Source: Datura wrightii
Lineage: Eukaryota > Streptophyta > Magnoliopsida > Solanales > Solanaceae
DNA: 64,000 nucleotides
Assembly: GCA_035772735.1 (NCBI GenBank)
Contig: JASDFA010000003.1
Span: forward strand, 159,704,501 to 159,768,500
Reading direction: 5' to 3'
Shown here: positions 1 to 11,052 of the stretch, in pieces
How the letters are laid out: each line of letters starts with the position of its first letter
Numbering within the stretch: the first letter of the stretch is position 1
The notes under the pieces: model-generated
Database searches by the model: none
Told to the model about the DNA's origin: nothing
The model's input: the letters and a program-made list of their open reading frames with translations, nothing else
Program-made: the position numbers and the translations under genes

Positions 1-164
1 TGTTTACGAAGCCGATCAACAGTAACAAGTTTATATAGTGTCGATCTTCTATTGACCTAGCAGAAACGTAATATTGCAGTGATTGGGTAGAAAGGATAGT
101 GTGAAGACATAATTTATTCTCAATTAAATCTCCAAGTGGGAGAATGTCAACAAAGTTAGTCAGA

Positions 165-238
165 CAAGGAAAAGGAAAAAAAGAGGATAAACCTTGTCCA
201 AATGGAAAAAGGAAAAAGAGGACAAACCTTGTCCAAAT
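165..238 (+). repeat. Tandem duplication in the LTR U3 region
   Basis: Two diverged units of about 35-39 bp, each ending AAACCTTGTCCAAAT and starting with a GGAAAAAGGAAAA purine run. Duplicated U3 blocks upstream of a TATA box are common enhancer-like structures in solanaceous Copia LTRs; a function here is inferred only from position. Confidence 0.7.
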
Positions 239-278
239 TGATCTCTGCTTTACACCCTTCTACACGGTTTAGTTTTAT

Positions 279-286
279 TATAAATA
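279..286 (+). promoter_or_regulatory. TATA box of the Copia LTR
   Basis: TATAAATA lies about 40 bp downstream of the duplicated U3 block, where the LTR promoter is expected. No transcription start can be placed. Confidence 0.5.
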
Positions 287-627
287 GAACGTTTTGCTTT
301 CATTATTTTAGATATACACAGATATACACAGATCTACAAATCCCCACAAAAATCACAATCCAAAAGAGTAAGAACATAAAGAGAGTTATACACCAAGACA
401 AATATTGTAGTCTTGAGTGTCCTCTTTAGTGAGTTATTCCTTTTACAAGTGTTTTCGCCTTGTAATTGAGAGTAGTGTACTCCCATATTTATATAGTGAA
501 TCCTTCTACCCCGTGGTTTTTTTCCTCTATTTATTTGAGGGTTTTTCACGTAAAATATTGTGTCCAACGTATTTTCATTATTTATTATCATATCAAACTT
601 TAGTTGTGGTGCTTCCTCATCCCAACA

Positions 628-2216
628 TCAAATGCTCATCATGTACCCATTATAAGTCCTAATGTCAACCATTTTGAAATTCATGAAGGTGAAAATCTAA
701 AAGTTGGTTCGATTGTTGCTGGAAATATATTGAGGGTAATGCATATTTCTCTTCTCTCTCAGTATGATTTGCTTGCATCAAATTTTTATATATAGGTGTA
801 TTCCATTTACGAAAGTTATTTTTAAGATTATTTTCACGTAAAAGTTATTTGATAGTAGTTTTTTACCATAAATATATTACAATTAAGTTATTTCTAAGAT
901 TATTTTCGTGAAAAAGTTATTTGATAGTAACAAGCAAAACATTTTGTGTCCAAGAAAAAAAAATAACTTCTTTCACTTATGGTGGAATTGTCATTTTCTA
1001 AATCAAAATGATCTTAATTTTTGACATTATTTTATTCGCTCCAATTAACACTAAGGGTGTATTTGGCACGAAGAAAAATATTTTTCATGAAGAATAATTT
1101 TTAAGAAAATAATTTTGTTATTTTTTAATTATTTTTTTGTGTTCTGTATGCAGGTAAAAATATTATCCTAAAATTATCTATATATATCTATAATAAAACT
1201 ACGAGGAGGGATAGAGTGATGGAGGGGGTGGGGGTGGTGGGGTCTAGGTATGTGGGGGATGGGTAGGGGCAGTGTGATCTAGATAGGTAGGACTGGGTGA
1301 GTGGGATGGATAGTTGTGAGGGTGGTAAGAGACAATGCGACTTGTTTTCTCTATTTTCATTAGGAAAGTTATTTTCTTTATTTTGAAGGAGCTTATCTTC
1401 CTAAAAAAAATATTTTTCAAAATTTTAACTAATCAAACACTAAATAATAAAAAAACATTTCCTAAATAATATTTTCCTCCTTACCGAACACACCCTGAAC
1501 ATTACTAATCTTTAGCACCCAAAATTTCCATTAAATTAAATTTCTCATTATACTAGTGCTTAATATACAATTTTTATATATATCTTTCTCTCACCAATAA
1601 AATATCAAAATATATTTTCCAACCAATTCGCAGAAAGTGCCTTTTCCATAGAAAATTACTTAAATCACACAAACACAATATAATCAAATTTATAAATTTT
1701 CCTACTAATCCCCTTATTCTCCACAATATTAATTGTTCTTTTGATATTTTGAAGGGATTTGCATTCTTGACAAAAAAATAGCTCAATCTAATCTACATGA
1801 GAAGCAAATAGTTTTTAGGAAAATAAAAAATGAAAAATGAGGAAAAACAAAATAAATAAGATGGAGATACTATTTTGTAAATATTTAGATATTTTATGAG
1901 GATTTGATCATTTGAATTAGGAGTGACATCTCTTGCATTTCCTATTTTAATTATTGTAGGTGGAAAAGAAATGTTTGCTAAGGAAGTAATTGAAGCCTTT
2001 GATCCTCAAAAGAAATCACTCACTTGGAAAGCGATTAAAGGAGATCTCTTAGAGTTATACAATTCTTTCTCTATTATTTCATCATCTGAACATCAATGGA
2101 CTACATTTTAATTTGTGTACGAGAAGAAGACTGAAGATATCCCAGATCCTCTCGCTCTCTTGGCTTATTTCCTTGATTTGACCAAAGATATAGAAGGTCA
2201 CCTTCTCAAGAAATAA
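628..2216 (+). pseudogene. MLP-like (Bet v 1 superfamily) pseudogene, copy 1
   Basis: Major latex proteins are about 150-residue cytosolic ligand-binding proteins of the Bet v 1 fold. The 3' part of exon 1 (628-735) encodes an MLP-type segment with NHFEIHEGE and a VGS motif. A good splice donor (G|GTAATG, 736) is followed by a 1.2-kb intron, an acceptor (TTGTAG, ends 1959) and exon 2 (1960-2216) encoding AKEVIEA, GDLLELYNSF, SSEHQW and the C-terminus GHLLKK-stop (2214-2216). Lesions: the 5' half of exon 1 is cut off by a Copia LTR. One base is missing near 716-721, just before the expected Trp codon. An in-frame TAA follows WTTF at about 2110. Without the missing base the exon 1/exon 2 phase agrees with copy 3. 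It cannot make a full MLP. Confidence 0.85.
1054..1496. mobile_element. hAT-like MITE in the intron of MLP copy 1
   Basis: The element starts AGGGTGTATTTGGCACG and ends with the near inverse ...CGAACACACCCT, giving imperfect terminal inverted repeats of at least 15 bp followed by a GAAAAATATT-type subterminal stretch. The middle is G-rich on this strand (about 1205-1320). Size and AGGGTG(T)...ACACCCT ends fit hAT-type MITEs of plants. An 8-bp target duplication is not clear. Confidence 0.6.
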
Positions 2217-2227
2217 AAAAAATATAA

Positions 2228-2239
2228 GATATTCAATGG

Positions 2240-2290
<51 letters not shown>

Positions 2291-2311
2291 TATATAGAAC
2301 CATTGAATATC
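2228..2311. repeat. (TA)n microsatellite enclosed by a 14-bp inverted repeat
   Basis: GATATTCAATGGTT (2228-2241) and its exact inverse AACCATTGAATATC (2298-2311) flank an alternating TA/CA tract of about 50 bp. The whole block could fold into one long hairpin. It sits just after the stop codon of MLP copy 1, in what would be the 3' UTR. Confidence 0.8.
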
Positions 2312-2613
2312 ATATATTTGTGTGTGCGCGTGCATTAAGATGAATAATTAGGAATATTAGCTAGCTCTAGCTTGTGTGAATATGATGTTATGTTTACAAA
2401 CTATATATTATGGATACCCAACCTCTAAGTAATGTTACGTTTGAAGAACATATATTATCTATGTCAGCCTCCTTCTGTGCATGTATTTCCAATGGGAAAT
2501 ATATGTTAGATATTATGAATTTTACAAGTCTGAAATTTTACCTATAACAACTACAAGATACATTTGTACTATGCTATTCTAATACTTTTTCAATCCCTTT
2601 ATCTCTTTTTGTT
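2312..2613 (+). other. Downstream flank of MLP copy 1 (shared with copies 2 and 3)
   Basis: Non-coding. It matches, with divergence, the sequence after MLP copy 2 (25350-25680) and, inverted, copy 3 (about 36290-36470); for example ATGTTATGTTT and ATGCTATTCT blocks recur in order. The flank resumes at 10407 on the far side of a LINE insertion. Confidence 0.65.
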
Positions 2614-2625
2614 TCTCTAGGTAAT
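2614..2625. repeat. Target-site duplication of LINE 1, left copy
   Basis: TCTCTAGGTAAT, identical to 10395-10406. Twelve matching bases at both ends of the LINE define the insertion. Confidence 0.8.
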
Positions 2626-2904
2626 GTTTTTTTAAAATAAGATTACCCAGTAACATTGGGTTGTGTTGTATTTATGAGGTACCAAAAAAGGAGGGGGGCT
2701 AGAGCCTTATCTCTATTACGACACTAGGTGCACGAAACACCTCAAAAGCTAGAATAGAGTCTTATCAACAAAGGGAAAAATCCTTCTGGCAAGTCGAAAG
2801 AAAGTCATTTAATTAATAAAACAGTTAACCTTATCGAATTTTGTCCTAATACAAGGTATTTGGCACTTATCCAGAAACTAAGAGCCCTTAGCAATTTTGG
2901 GAAG

Positions 2905-5900
2905 CTACCTAGGAGATGTTAGGATGACAATATTGTTTTGCCTAGCTACCATCTTCAAGAAAGAGTCTGCAACCTGATTGCTTTCTCGAAAATAATGAGT
3001 CACCTGGGCATTAGACTGATCCACAGTCTTGATCATATTGTCAATGATCTGCTTGAGTTTGTAGTTTTTGTTGCTTCTATTTTTCACCATATTAACAATG
3101 ACCATGGAGTCTAGTTCAAGAGTGAAATTAGTTAAACCTTGTTGGCTACACCATTTCCCACCAAAATCTGTTGCCAATGCTTTGACCATGTTGTTGCTAG
3201 TACATGTCACTGGAATTGAAAATGCCATCACCATCTTTCCATTGTTGTCCCTTACTATCCTTCCAATTCTGCCTCTTCCTATTTCCAACAGAAAACTTCT
3301 ATCAGTATTAACTTTACTATTCCCTATTTGAGGTGTGCTCTATTTGACTTGAATTCATTTTTTAATCGATTTGATTTGTTCTACAATATCACAAAAATTA
3401 GTCTACACAGTAATTGAATTAAGAGGGGGGAAAAGTTAAGAGATAATGTTCCTAATGCACCTTGTCCCTTAGAAAGACATTGTGGTATTCTAAAATTTCT
3501 TTTATGTGCCATATCGACAAGCATATCGTTTTTCACAATTCTTAGCATATGAAGTTAGGTGCGATGTCCAATATCTATTGGTAGACCTTGTTCTTTGATT
3601 TACCATCCCACCACTTCTTGAAAACACTTATAAGGGGTTCATTGTTATGAATAATCCCAAGAGGGTTTCTAACAGTGTTTCAAAGAAAATAGGCTATCTT
3701 GCTGTTAATAAACACATGTTGTAACGTCTCTGGTTGCGCAATCCTGCAGCAGAAAAACGATATTTCTGTTAGTTTCAAACCTATTTAGCATGTATTCAAA
3801 AGACATATTCTTTTTAATAATTCTCTAAGTCAGAAACGAATATTTAAAAGGGACTTTAGAGTGCCAAATCTTGTTCATGAACTCATGTCTAGGCTTCTGA
3901 GTTCTAATGAGATAGGCAGCCTTGTTGGTGAATAGACCGTTGTCAATAGTATACCGCACTATGTAATCATTGACATCCTCTTTGCCTATGTGAATCCTTG
4001 TTATATGATTTGTCAGCTGACCAGAGATAATAAGATTTAGCTTGTCAATAGTCCAGCTGCCATTAACAATGAATTGCTTGACATCGAGTTTTGCACTTCT
4101 TTCAGGCCCAGGGAAAAGCTTAGCAAGAGCACCTTTGCCAATCCAATTATCCCACCAAAAACTAGAGGTCCCCGATTTAATATTCCAAGTGATGTTGGGC
4201 TCAGTCTTATCTCTAATCCTCAACATAGTTTTGCAAGTATGAGAGTTAGAAGGTGCAATGCGTTTAGAGACAATATGAGATATTTTACAATACTTGGCTT
4301 TTAGAAAAACTTCGCAGAGTGATGTGTGAGTCCTGAACCTCCACCATCTCTTTAATGTGAAATATTTCGCAATATCTTCCAATTTCCTTATCCCTATTCC
4401 TCCTTCATCCTTATGAATGCACAGTTTTTCCCAAGATGACCAATGATATTTGTCTTTGCCTTCATTTATTTTTCAAAGAAAATTATCAAAGTGTTTATCA
4501 ATAAGCTCTAGGGTTCCTTTTGGTGGGTTCAAAGCGGAGAGAGTCTAGGTAGGCATAGCTTGTAGAACACTTTTTGATAAGTGCCATCTTTCCACCGTAA
4601 GACAACATCTTCCCCTATCATTCATTAAGTGTTTTGATGATCTTATTAACCATTCCCTCAAAGTAGCAAATTTTCTTCTTTCCATGATATATAGGGCATC
4701 CCAAGTAGGTGAAAGGAAAAATTTTATCCATAAATCCAGAAGCATCTCTCATCCTATTGATTCTACTTGCAGCAATATTAGGGGCAGTGATGAAGAAGCT
4801 TTTTCCTTAATTGACTTTTTGTCCCAATGCTTTTTCATATCTCTTTACTTGATTCAAAACAAGTTTAATTGACCTAGTATTACCACCTGTAAAAATGATA
4901 ATATAATCAGCACAAGCCAAGTGGTTAATGATATAATTTGATGTATTCATACTGAAAGGAGTAAAGTTTTGATTGTCATTGAGGTTGTTGAGAAGCCTTG
5001 ATAACACTTCAACATCAATAATGAACAAGAAAGGGGAAAGAGGGTCTCTCTGTTTGAGACCGTGAGAAGAAGAGAAAAAGTCGGTCCTTGCCCCATTAAT
5101 AATAATAAAGTACCACACATCTGATAAAAGCCTCCACATAATGTCCAACCACTCCTTAGAAAAGCCAAACTTCCTCATGACAGCTATTAGGAAGTTTATG
5201 ATATCCTATCATAAGCCCTGGGCATGTCTAATTTGATGATCATGTTGCCTCATGTGTTGTCGTGTTTAATCCCTTGCGTTAGCTCCTAGGCCAGAAGGAC
5301 ATTCTCAGTAATCATCATGCCTTTGACATAGGCACTTTGGTTATCAGAAATAATCTTGTCCAGTAGGGGGTTAAGCCTCCTTAAAAGTATCTTAGTGATG
5401 ATTTTGGAAGAGAAATTGGTAAGGCTAATAGGTCTGAGGTCTAAGAAAATAGAAGGTGATTCAAATCTTAGGGATAAGAACAAGGCATGTATGGGAGGAA
5501 AACTTGGTAAGCTTTTTGCCTTTGAAGAAGTATTGAACAATGTTTTGAATGTCATGATTGATCACATCCCAACACTTGTGACAAAAAGTTCTATTGTACC
5601 CATCTGGACCTGTTGAGCTATCAGAGCTCATGTGAAAAACAACACATTTAATCTCTTCTAAATCCGAAATACTAGTAATACTAGGATTTTGTTCCTTGGA
5701 AATGACACCATGAATGCTCTCCAGGATATTATTATCCGAAAATTGATGGTGGAGGTTGAACAACTTCCTGTAGTGTGGCATCCTTGCTAATTTCCTTATC
5801 CCCTTGGACCCAATTATCCCTATGATCTTTGATTCTGTGAAGTTACAATCTCCTTCTCCTTTATCTGATCAAGTTGTGAAAATATTTGGTGTTGAAGTCT

Positions 5901-6965
5901 CCCTCTTCAATCCACTTTGTCTTAGCCTTCTATCTGAGAAGCTTCTCCTGGATTCCCAACCATTTTATATATTTTGTCTGACCTATAAGATCTTACCTAC
6001 CTTGATCACTATTATAAAGATTATTCAGCTTTTCCAAAACCTGTATCTTTGCTTCCCATTCATTAACATGGTCAAAAACATTCCCAATAACTTCTTAACT
6101 TCTTTACCACCAAGTCAGTTTCTTGGTAAGAGCTTTCAACTTTTGTTGTAGAATCCACATAGAGTTTTCATGGATCTGTGTATTCCAGGTTTCCTCTACT
6201 ACCTGCATAAAAGAAGGCTAATCAGTCCAAAATTCAAGAAATTTAAAATATTTAATACCTCCCGGTAAGTCCTTCTGACAATTGATAAGCAATGGTCTGT
6301 GATCAGAGCCCGTCCTCACAAGATGTCTGACTACATTGGTATTGAAAAATTGAGTTCATTGACCATTAATAAACACTCTGTCGAGCCTTTTCCAAATTCT
6401 TTTACTCGGCCTTCTGTTATTACACCAGGTGAATCTAGATTTGACAAAGCCCATATCAGTAACTTCACAGTTACTCATGCAGTTGCTGAATTCTAAACTC
6501 TTATTCATCCTATGGGGGTTTCCACCCATTTCTTCATCAAGACTTAGGATGACGTTAAAATCACCCTCAATACACTAAGGTCCATTTACCAATTGATAAA
6601 CCTCTATTATGTTACTCCATAAATCTCTTATTTCAGTTGTTATGCATTTAGCATATACAACAGTGACATAGAAATTATCAGTCATTGAGCCTGAGTGAAG
6701 TTTGATAGTCATTTGTTGAGCATTATTATCAATAATGTTGGTGTTGTAGTTGTCTTTCCAAAAGAATCATATTTTTGCCATTGGAATTGGAAATAAAATG
6801 TTGATAATTCAAAAACTTCATATAAGAGTTGATCTTGTTCACACTGATAAAAGGTTCTAGTAGGGCTACTAGTTCCACTTTGTTGATGGAGATGATTTTC
6901 TTGAGTCTATGAATCGCCTTTTTTGATTTGACCCCTCTAATGTTTCAGAAGATCGCTCTAATCAT
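2905..6965 (-). pseudogene. LINE 1 ORF2: endonuclease - reverse transcriptase - RNase H, inactivated
   Basis: Read on the minus strand from a start at 6965. APE endonuclease (about 6965-6250): its opening WNIRG motif has TGA in place of Trp, but GDFNV (about 6550) and the catalytic GSDHRPL (about 6300) survive. RT (about 5780-4400): KLDM-RAYDR with the first catalytic Asp is present (about 5230), followed by a stop. The YxDD box reads CADY (about 4910), so one of the paired Asp is lost. A zinc-binding linker follows (4382-3600). The RNase H-like domain (3330-2905) keeps the LELDSMVIV and HYFRESNQVAD segments. Many stops and frameshifts; non-functional. Confidence 0.82.
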
Positions 6966-8358
6966 AAATATATTGAGGGGGGCTAATTTGTGCTTCCTCC
7001 TTTAGTGGGAGGATTTTTTTTGGTTTAGTGTTTCTTTCCATTTTTTTCTGTTTTACTTCTCCCCGTATTAACTGATGAGAAACCTTCCGTGTCTTCTATC
7101 TCTGAGCCTTCACAATTTGGAGGGTACCATCACCCAGGTAGTGACAATTTTTTTGTCAGGAGAAGATTTCATATCTTGCATAGGGATGGTCTTGAGCTTT
7201 TGTTGTTTCCTAGTTTCTAGAGGAATGTCAAAGTTCAGGCCCACTACAAAGTTAAGCCCAGGTGACACTTTAACTTTAGGCGGGATTGAGGATGATACTT
7301 TCTCCTGCTCCTGATTTTCCATAAGATTGGTCAAAATATGATCTTTCATCTGTTTTGTCTTGCTGTGAATATCACTAGATTCCTGTACCATCTCATTATT
7401 GTCATGTTCATGATGTTGGGATCCAGTGTTGCTACCCTTGTTTCTATTCTTTGAAACATTACAGCAACCTCCATGTTGTTTTCTCGAATTGTTAGTGTCA
7501 ACATCGATGTCATTCTCCCCTCTATTTTGTTTTTCTAGATATTTGGTATCCATTCTAACTCCAATCACCCATGTGTCCTGTTCTTGATGCTTGTTATGCT
7601 TTGAATCTGAAATCATAGACCCAGAATTTTGCTTTCTATTAACTAGAATATTTCCTTGCTCCATTCTATTCACTTGTTTATTCTTTCTTCCCCTTCTCTT
7701 TTTTGTTTTTTTGGCTTGCAGAGTAGTCTTAAATGTCACACTAGTTCTTTTCTTAGGGACTTTTTTTTTTATCATTATTTTTTCTTTTCATTCTTATCCC
7801 CATAGTAACCTCAATATCTGTACTAGTTGCCGCTTCATCATTATTAGAAGATTTTTCAACTACTTGCTCACCACCACCTTTACCAATACCTTAGGGTTGT
7901 TGTTCATGATTGGTCCCCAATGTATTTTCATCTTGTGGTACTTTGTTGTTGCTACTGCCGACACGTTTTCCATTGCTAAATTCCTCTTTTTTATCCCCTT
8001 GACCTTGGCTAGCATTAGACATATGCTTAGTATTAGATTCTGGGGCAGTGTCCTCCGTGGTATTATTGGATTTCATCTCAGCCTCTTCAACTAAGCAAAT
8101 TTTTTTTTATAAAGCACGACAATCAACCATCATGTGTCCAAGTTTTTTACAAAATGTGCAGTATTTTGAGATGCCCTCATACTCAAGTTTCTGAGTGTAT
8201 CCCCTAAGAGGGGAATCCTTATTTTTAAGACCAACCCAAATCGCATCAAGTTGTGGTTTCAGTAAGTCGATTTCGACCCTCACTTTCGCCATACTAGGAC
8301 GGATTTTTCCTCTTGTAGCATTGTCCATTTCCAGAGGCGTACCCACCCTACTCACTAA

Positions 8359-9732
8359 TCATATTATATAAGTGGGAAGTCCTCAAGTTAAAAATTAAAT
8401 TACCATTTTGCCCTTCAATCTAAAATTATTTTAAAAATATTTTATGTACTAAGAAGTAAATATACATTACAATAAATATTATTAGACTATTCAATTAAAT
8501 AAAAAATTTATAATTATCATAAAAGAGAATTAATATTTTTATTTAATTTACATTATTTTACTTTATTCAAATTTAATTATAATTATTTGTAGTCATATTC
8601 ATCAAAAATTAAAAAAACTGAAAGTCATAATATCATGGTTGTTTCTTAGTATTTTCTTTTTCCTTTTTGTTATTTTTCTTAAAAGATTTATATCTATGTT
8701 TTCTACTAAAATATTTTGAAATACTATTCGGTTGAAGGGTAAAAATATCATTTAATATTTGATGAATTTTAGTCATTTATTTTTTATTTCGTGAACTTTC
8801 ACTTTTATAATTTAATAACTGCATTGATATATGAATGTTATAACTCATTATTTAACTTCTCTTTTTTTTTTTGAAAAAAACAAGTCAAATATCTTTTAGT
8901 TCAGTGAGTTATTATTCACTTTTAAATAAATAAATACATACATAAATAAATAAATATATATATAAAATGAGATTTTCCACGGTTTGGTACAAAAAATATT
9001 ATAAGAGTATTGTTTAAATGTAGGAAAAAATAATCGTTCAATATTTGATGGACTGATATGTGGGACTTCCCACTTTTAGTATAATATGATATGATATGAT
9101 TCAAATATTATTATTTTATTTAATTTTAATTCAATAAATAATAAAATATTATTATTTAATTAAAATATTTAAATATAATATGATTTAAATATTACTATAT
9201 TAATAGATATATAATTTAGTTTTGATTCAATAAACGATAAAATATTATCATTTTGTTAGATATTTAATTTGGTTTTGATTCAACGAATGGTAAAATATTA
9301 CTACTTAATTAGATACTTTATTATATTTTAATTAGGGCAAAATGGTAATCCAACTTTTAAGATAGGGGCTTCCCACTTTTAGTATAATATGAAATATGAT
9401 GATATAAATATAGGGTCTTCCCACTTTTAATATAATATGATGATATATAGCTTCAACAAGAATTAAAGAGAATATTATTTTTCTCATTTCTATAATAAAT
9501 TTATATTAATAACCATTTGATAAAATATTTTCAAATAAATGATAATTATATAAGCAACTAATTTTGTTTGAGAGCATATTAGAAAGTAATATCTTGAATT
9601 TCTGTCAATTTTGTTTAATTATAGATTGCGTTTATCATCTGTCAACAACCATATATCGTTGTACATATATCATCTAACGAATCTGCACAAATTTACATGA
9701 GATACACGTGCAAAACACGTGTACAAGACTAG
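8359..9732 (+). mobile_element. Non-autonomous Helitron inserted in LINE 1 ORF1
   Basis: It begins TC (TCATATTATATAAGTGGGAAG, 8359) and ends CTAG (9729-9732). An 8-bp-stem hairpin lies five bases upstream of the CTAG: TACACGTG, loop CAAAA, CACGTGTA (9703-9723). Left neighbour is A (8358) and right neighbour is T (9733), the A|T target expected of Helitrons, with no target duplication. Excising it exactly rejoins the LINE ORF1 reading frame (WHYIKQLV | SRVGTPLEM). There is no Rep/helicase coding, so it is non-autonomous. AT-rich interior. Confidence 0.82.
9062..9440 (-). repeat. Three inverted copies of the Helitron 5' terminus
   Basis: CTTCCCACTTTTAGTATAAT-type sequence occurs at about 9066, 9368 and, with one change, 9417. 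Each is the inverse of the Helitron 5' end (ATTATA...AAGTGGGAAG at 8362). The stretch 9325-9393 also repeats, inverted, the subterminal block that includes TACCATTTTGCCC (8400). They look like nested or duplicated ends of related Helitrons in minus orientation. No matching inverted 3' end was found. Confidence 0.65.
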
Positions 9733-10394
9733 TTGCTTAATATAGTGCCACGTATGTAAATGAAATAGTAAGGCAGGAAGCAGAACCCATACCGGAGCAA
9801 TTGGAAGATCCTTCCCCCGACTTAAAGTCTGGCGACCACTTTTGGAGCCACATCTGTTTGCCATCGATGGTGAGGACGCTTTTGTACAAAACTGGGTTAA
9901 AATCCTCCTCATTAGAGAAGTCAATGACGACATTAAGATTGTCGTAAACACCAATTTTGGCCGAGCTCTTGACTGGAATTGTCTCTTTGAAATTTGATCG
10001 AATTCGATGAATTTGAGGTCTTGGCTTGAGAAATCTGCCTACAATCGTAAGTCTACCCTCAGCTTCCATGACTCCATAGTTGTTGTAGGCTTTAAATATG
10101 ACCGCTGGCAGACTGTTATGTGTGGTTTGTCGAGCTAGCACAGCTTCCCTTTCGTGGCGCACCAGCGGCTGGGCTGAGCCAGATTTGGTAGTCATAGAGT
10201 TGGCATAAGAAATTTTTCTAACAATTCCTTCCTTTGAAGTGTCCCCCGATGTAGAGGCGTTGTTTTGCCCTTCTAGACACGCCAGGAGGGCGCTGTCCTA
10301 CGGGTCCATCGGAGCGGGCGTGGGTTACAAGTGCCAACCTTAGGGATCCGTTAGAGAGAGAGATCCGTTAGCTATGATCAGTAATGATAAAAAA

Positions 10395-10406
10395 TCTCTA
10401 GGTAAT
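10395..10406. repeat. Target-site duplication of LINE 1, right copy
   Basis: TCTCTAGGTAAT, identical to 2614-2625. Confidence 0.8.
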
Positions 10407-10990
10407 ACTCGGACTAACATATATATAGGTTCCTTATGAAGTATTGATTTAGCGTGTGTAAGATATAAAAGAAATTATGGAAAATATTTCTTAACTCACA
10501 TTTTGTTTATCAAAATATTTTTAAAAAGTAAATTTTCCCGCAAATAATCAAAAATGACTTTTCTAGCACTTAGAGGGAAATCATAGTTCATTCCGCGCTA
10601 AACTACTGTATTTTAACTCATAGGTTTATATATTATTGATTAACGTCTTAAAAATAATTTTAATTTTTCCGTAGAATAACCGAAAAATGACTTCTTAGAC
10701 ACTTGGAGGGAAATCATATTTCATTTGATGCCAAACTATCGTGTTTTAGCTCATAAGTGTACATGTTATTGACTAATGTCTCTTTGGTGCCTCTTGCGGA
10801 TGCAGCTAAAAAGGGAGACAAACTACAGAACTTACATGACTGAATATTTAAAGTGCATCAATTAAGTATTTAATTACTTGAGTTATTTTTTATTCTATTC
10901 TTCAATATTTACCGATTGTATCTAGGATATATAATTCAAATTAACTCGGTAAATAATCATATTTGGATAATAAACAAAGAAAATTTAATT
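10407..10990 (+). other. Continuation of the MLP copy 1 downstream flank
   Basis: Non-coding. GGTTCCTTATGAAGTATTGA at 10430 recurs at 25686 behind MLP copy 2 and inverted at about 36225 behind copy 3. Further downstream ACTGTATCTAGGATATAT-type sequence (10912) also recurs at 25920. This shows the three MLP copies were duplicated together with at least 1 kb of 3' flank. Confidence 0.7.
10531..10775 (+). repeat. 131-bp tandem duplication in the MLP flank
   Basis: Two diverged units start at 10531 and 10662. Shared blocks include AAAAATGACTT, GAGGGAAATCATA, and ACTCATA/GCTCATAAGT before TATTATTGA. The flank of copy 2 contains only one unit, so the duplication arose after the MLP copies separated, or was lost there. 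Confidence 0.65.
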
Positions 10991-11052
10991 TGTAGTGTAT
11001 GTTGATATTCATAATATATCTCAATAAATGTATAATATAGTCATAAATAATA

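Larger units (their letters stand above)
1..627 (+). mobile_element. 3' end of a Copia-like LTR retrotransposon
   Basis: The first 144 bases are non-coding and end in a purine-rich tract (CAAGTGGGAGAA, about 133-144) of the kind used as polypurine tract in plant Copia elements. A sequence with LTR character follows directly, beginning TGTCAACA and ending CCCAACA. The rest of the element lies left of the window. The sequence immediately right of it (from 628) is MLP exon 1 coding sequence, so the element appears to have inserted into that exon. Copia rather than gypsy is inferred from the tract and LTR size; no pol sequence is visible. Confidence 0.7.
145..627 (+). repeat. 3' LTR of the left-edge Copia-like element
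   Basis: About 483 bp, TG...CA ends, flanked on the left by a polypurine tract and on the right by MLP exon 1. It contains a TATA box and an upstream tandem duplication. The 5' LTR is outside the window, so the target-site duplication cannot be tested and the ends are accurate only to a few bases. Confidence 0.65.
7110..10216 (-). pseudogene. LINE 1 ORF1 (RNA-binding gag-like protein), split by a Helitron
   Basis: The N-terminal part (10195-9733) is a DUF4283-like domain closely similar to that of LINE 3 (TTHN, IGVYD, DFSNEEDF). Its frame shifts near 9800, after KSGEG. Coding sequence stops at the Helitron boundary (9733) and resumes at 8358 with VGTPLEMDNATRGKIRPSM and a zinc knuckle CTFCKKLGHMMVDC (CX2CX4HX4C, about 8150-8110). 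A long hydrophilic Lys/Asn/Gln-rich tail (8080-7110) follows, as in LINE ORF1 proteins that coat the element RNA. Confidence 0.78.
2626..10394 (-). mobile_element. Degenerate full-length L1-type LINE (LINE 1)
   Basis: A non-LTR retrotransposon on the minus strand with ORF1 (DUF4283-like plus CCHC knuckle) and ORF2 (endonuclease, reverse transcriptase, zinc-binding region, RNase H). It is bounded by the 12-bp duplication TCTCTAGGTAAT. The plus-strand left end has a short T-run (2628-2634), the relic of a poly(A) tail. Removing it rejoins the MLP copy 1 downstream flank in the same order as behind copies 2 and 3, which confirms it as an insertion. About 7.77 kb in total, of which 1.37 kb is a nested Helitron. 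Confidence 0.88.

Noticed and set aside
604..795. Open reading frame of 63 codons spanning LTR end, MLP exon 1 and intron
   Set aside because: It starts in the LTR and runs through a good splice donor; only the MLP-like middle part is meaningful and it is a broken exon.
2240..2300. TA/CA tract coding for a Tyr/Ile repeat protein
   Set aside because: Alternating codons come from the microsatellite; same for 38415-38480.
7591..8094. Plus-strand open frame of 167 codons with hydrophobic residues
   Set aside because: It is the antisense of the Lys/Asn/Gln-rich LINE 1 ORF1 tail; no independent support.
8359..9732. Interpretation as a CACTA or PIF/Harbinger element with a 3-bp duplication ACT
   Set aside because: No terminal inverted repeats are present; TC/CTAG ends, hairpin and A|T site fit a Helitron far better.
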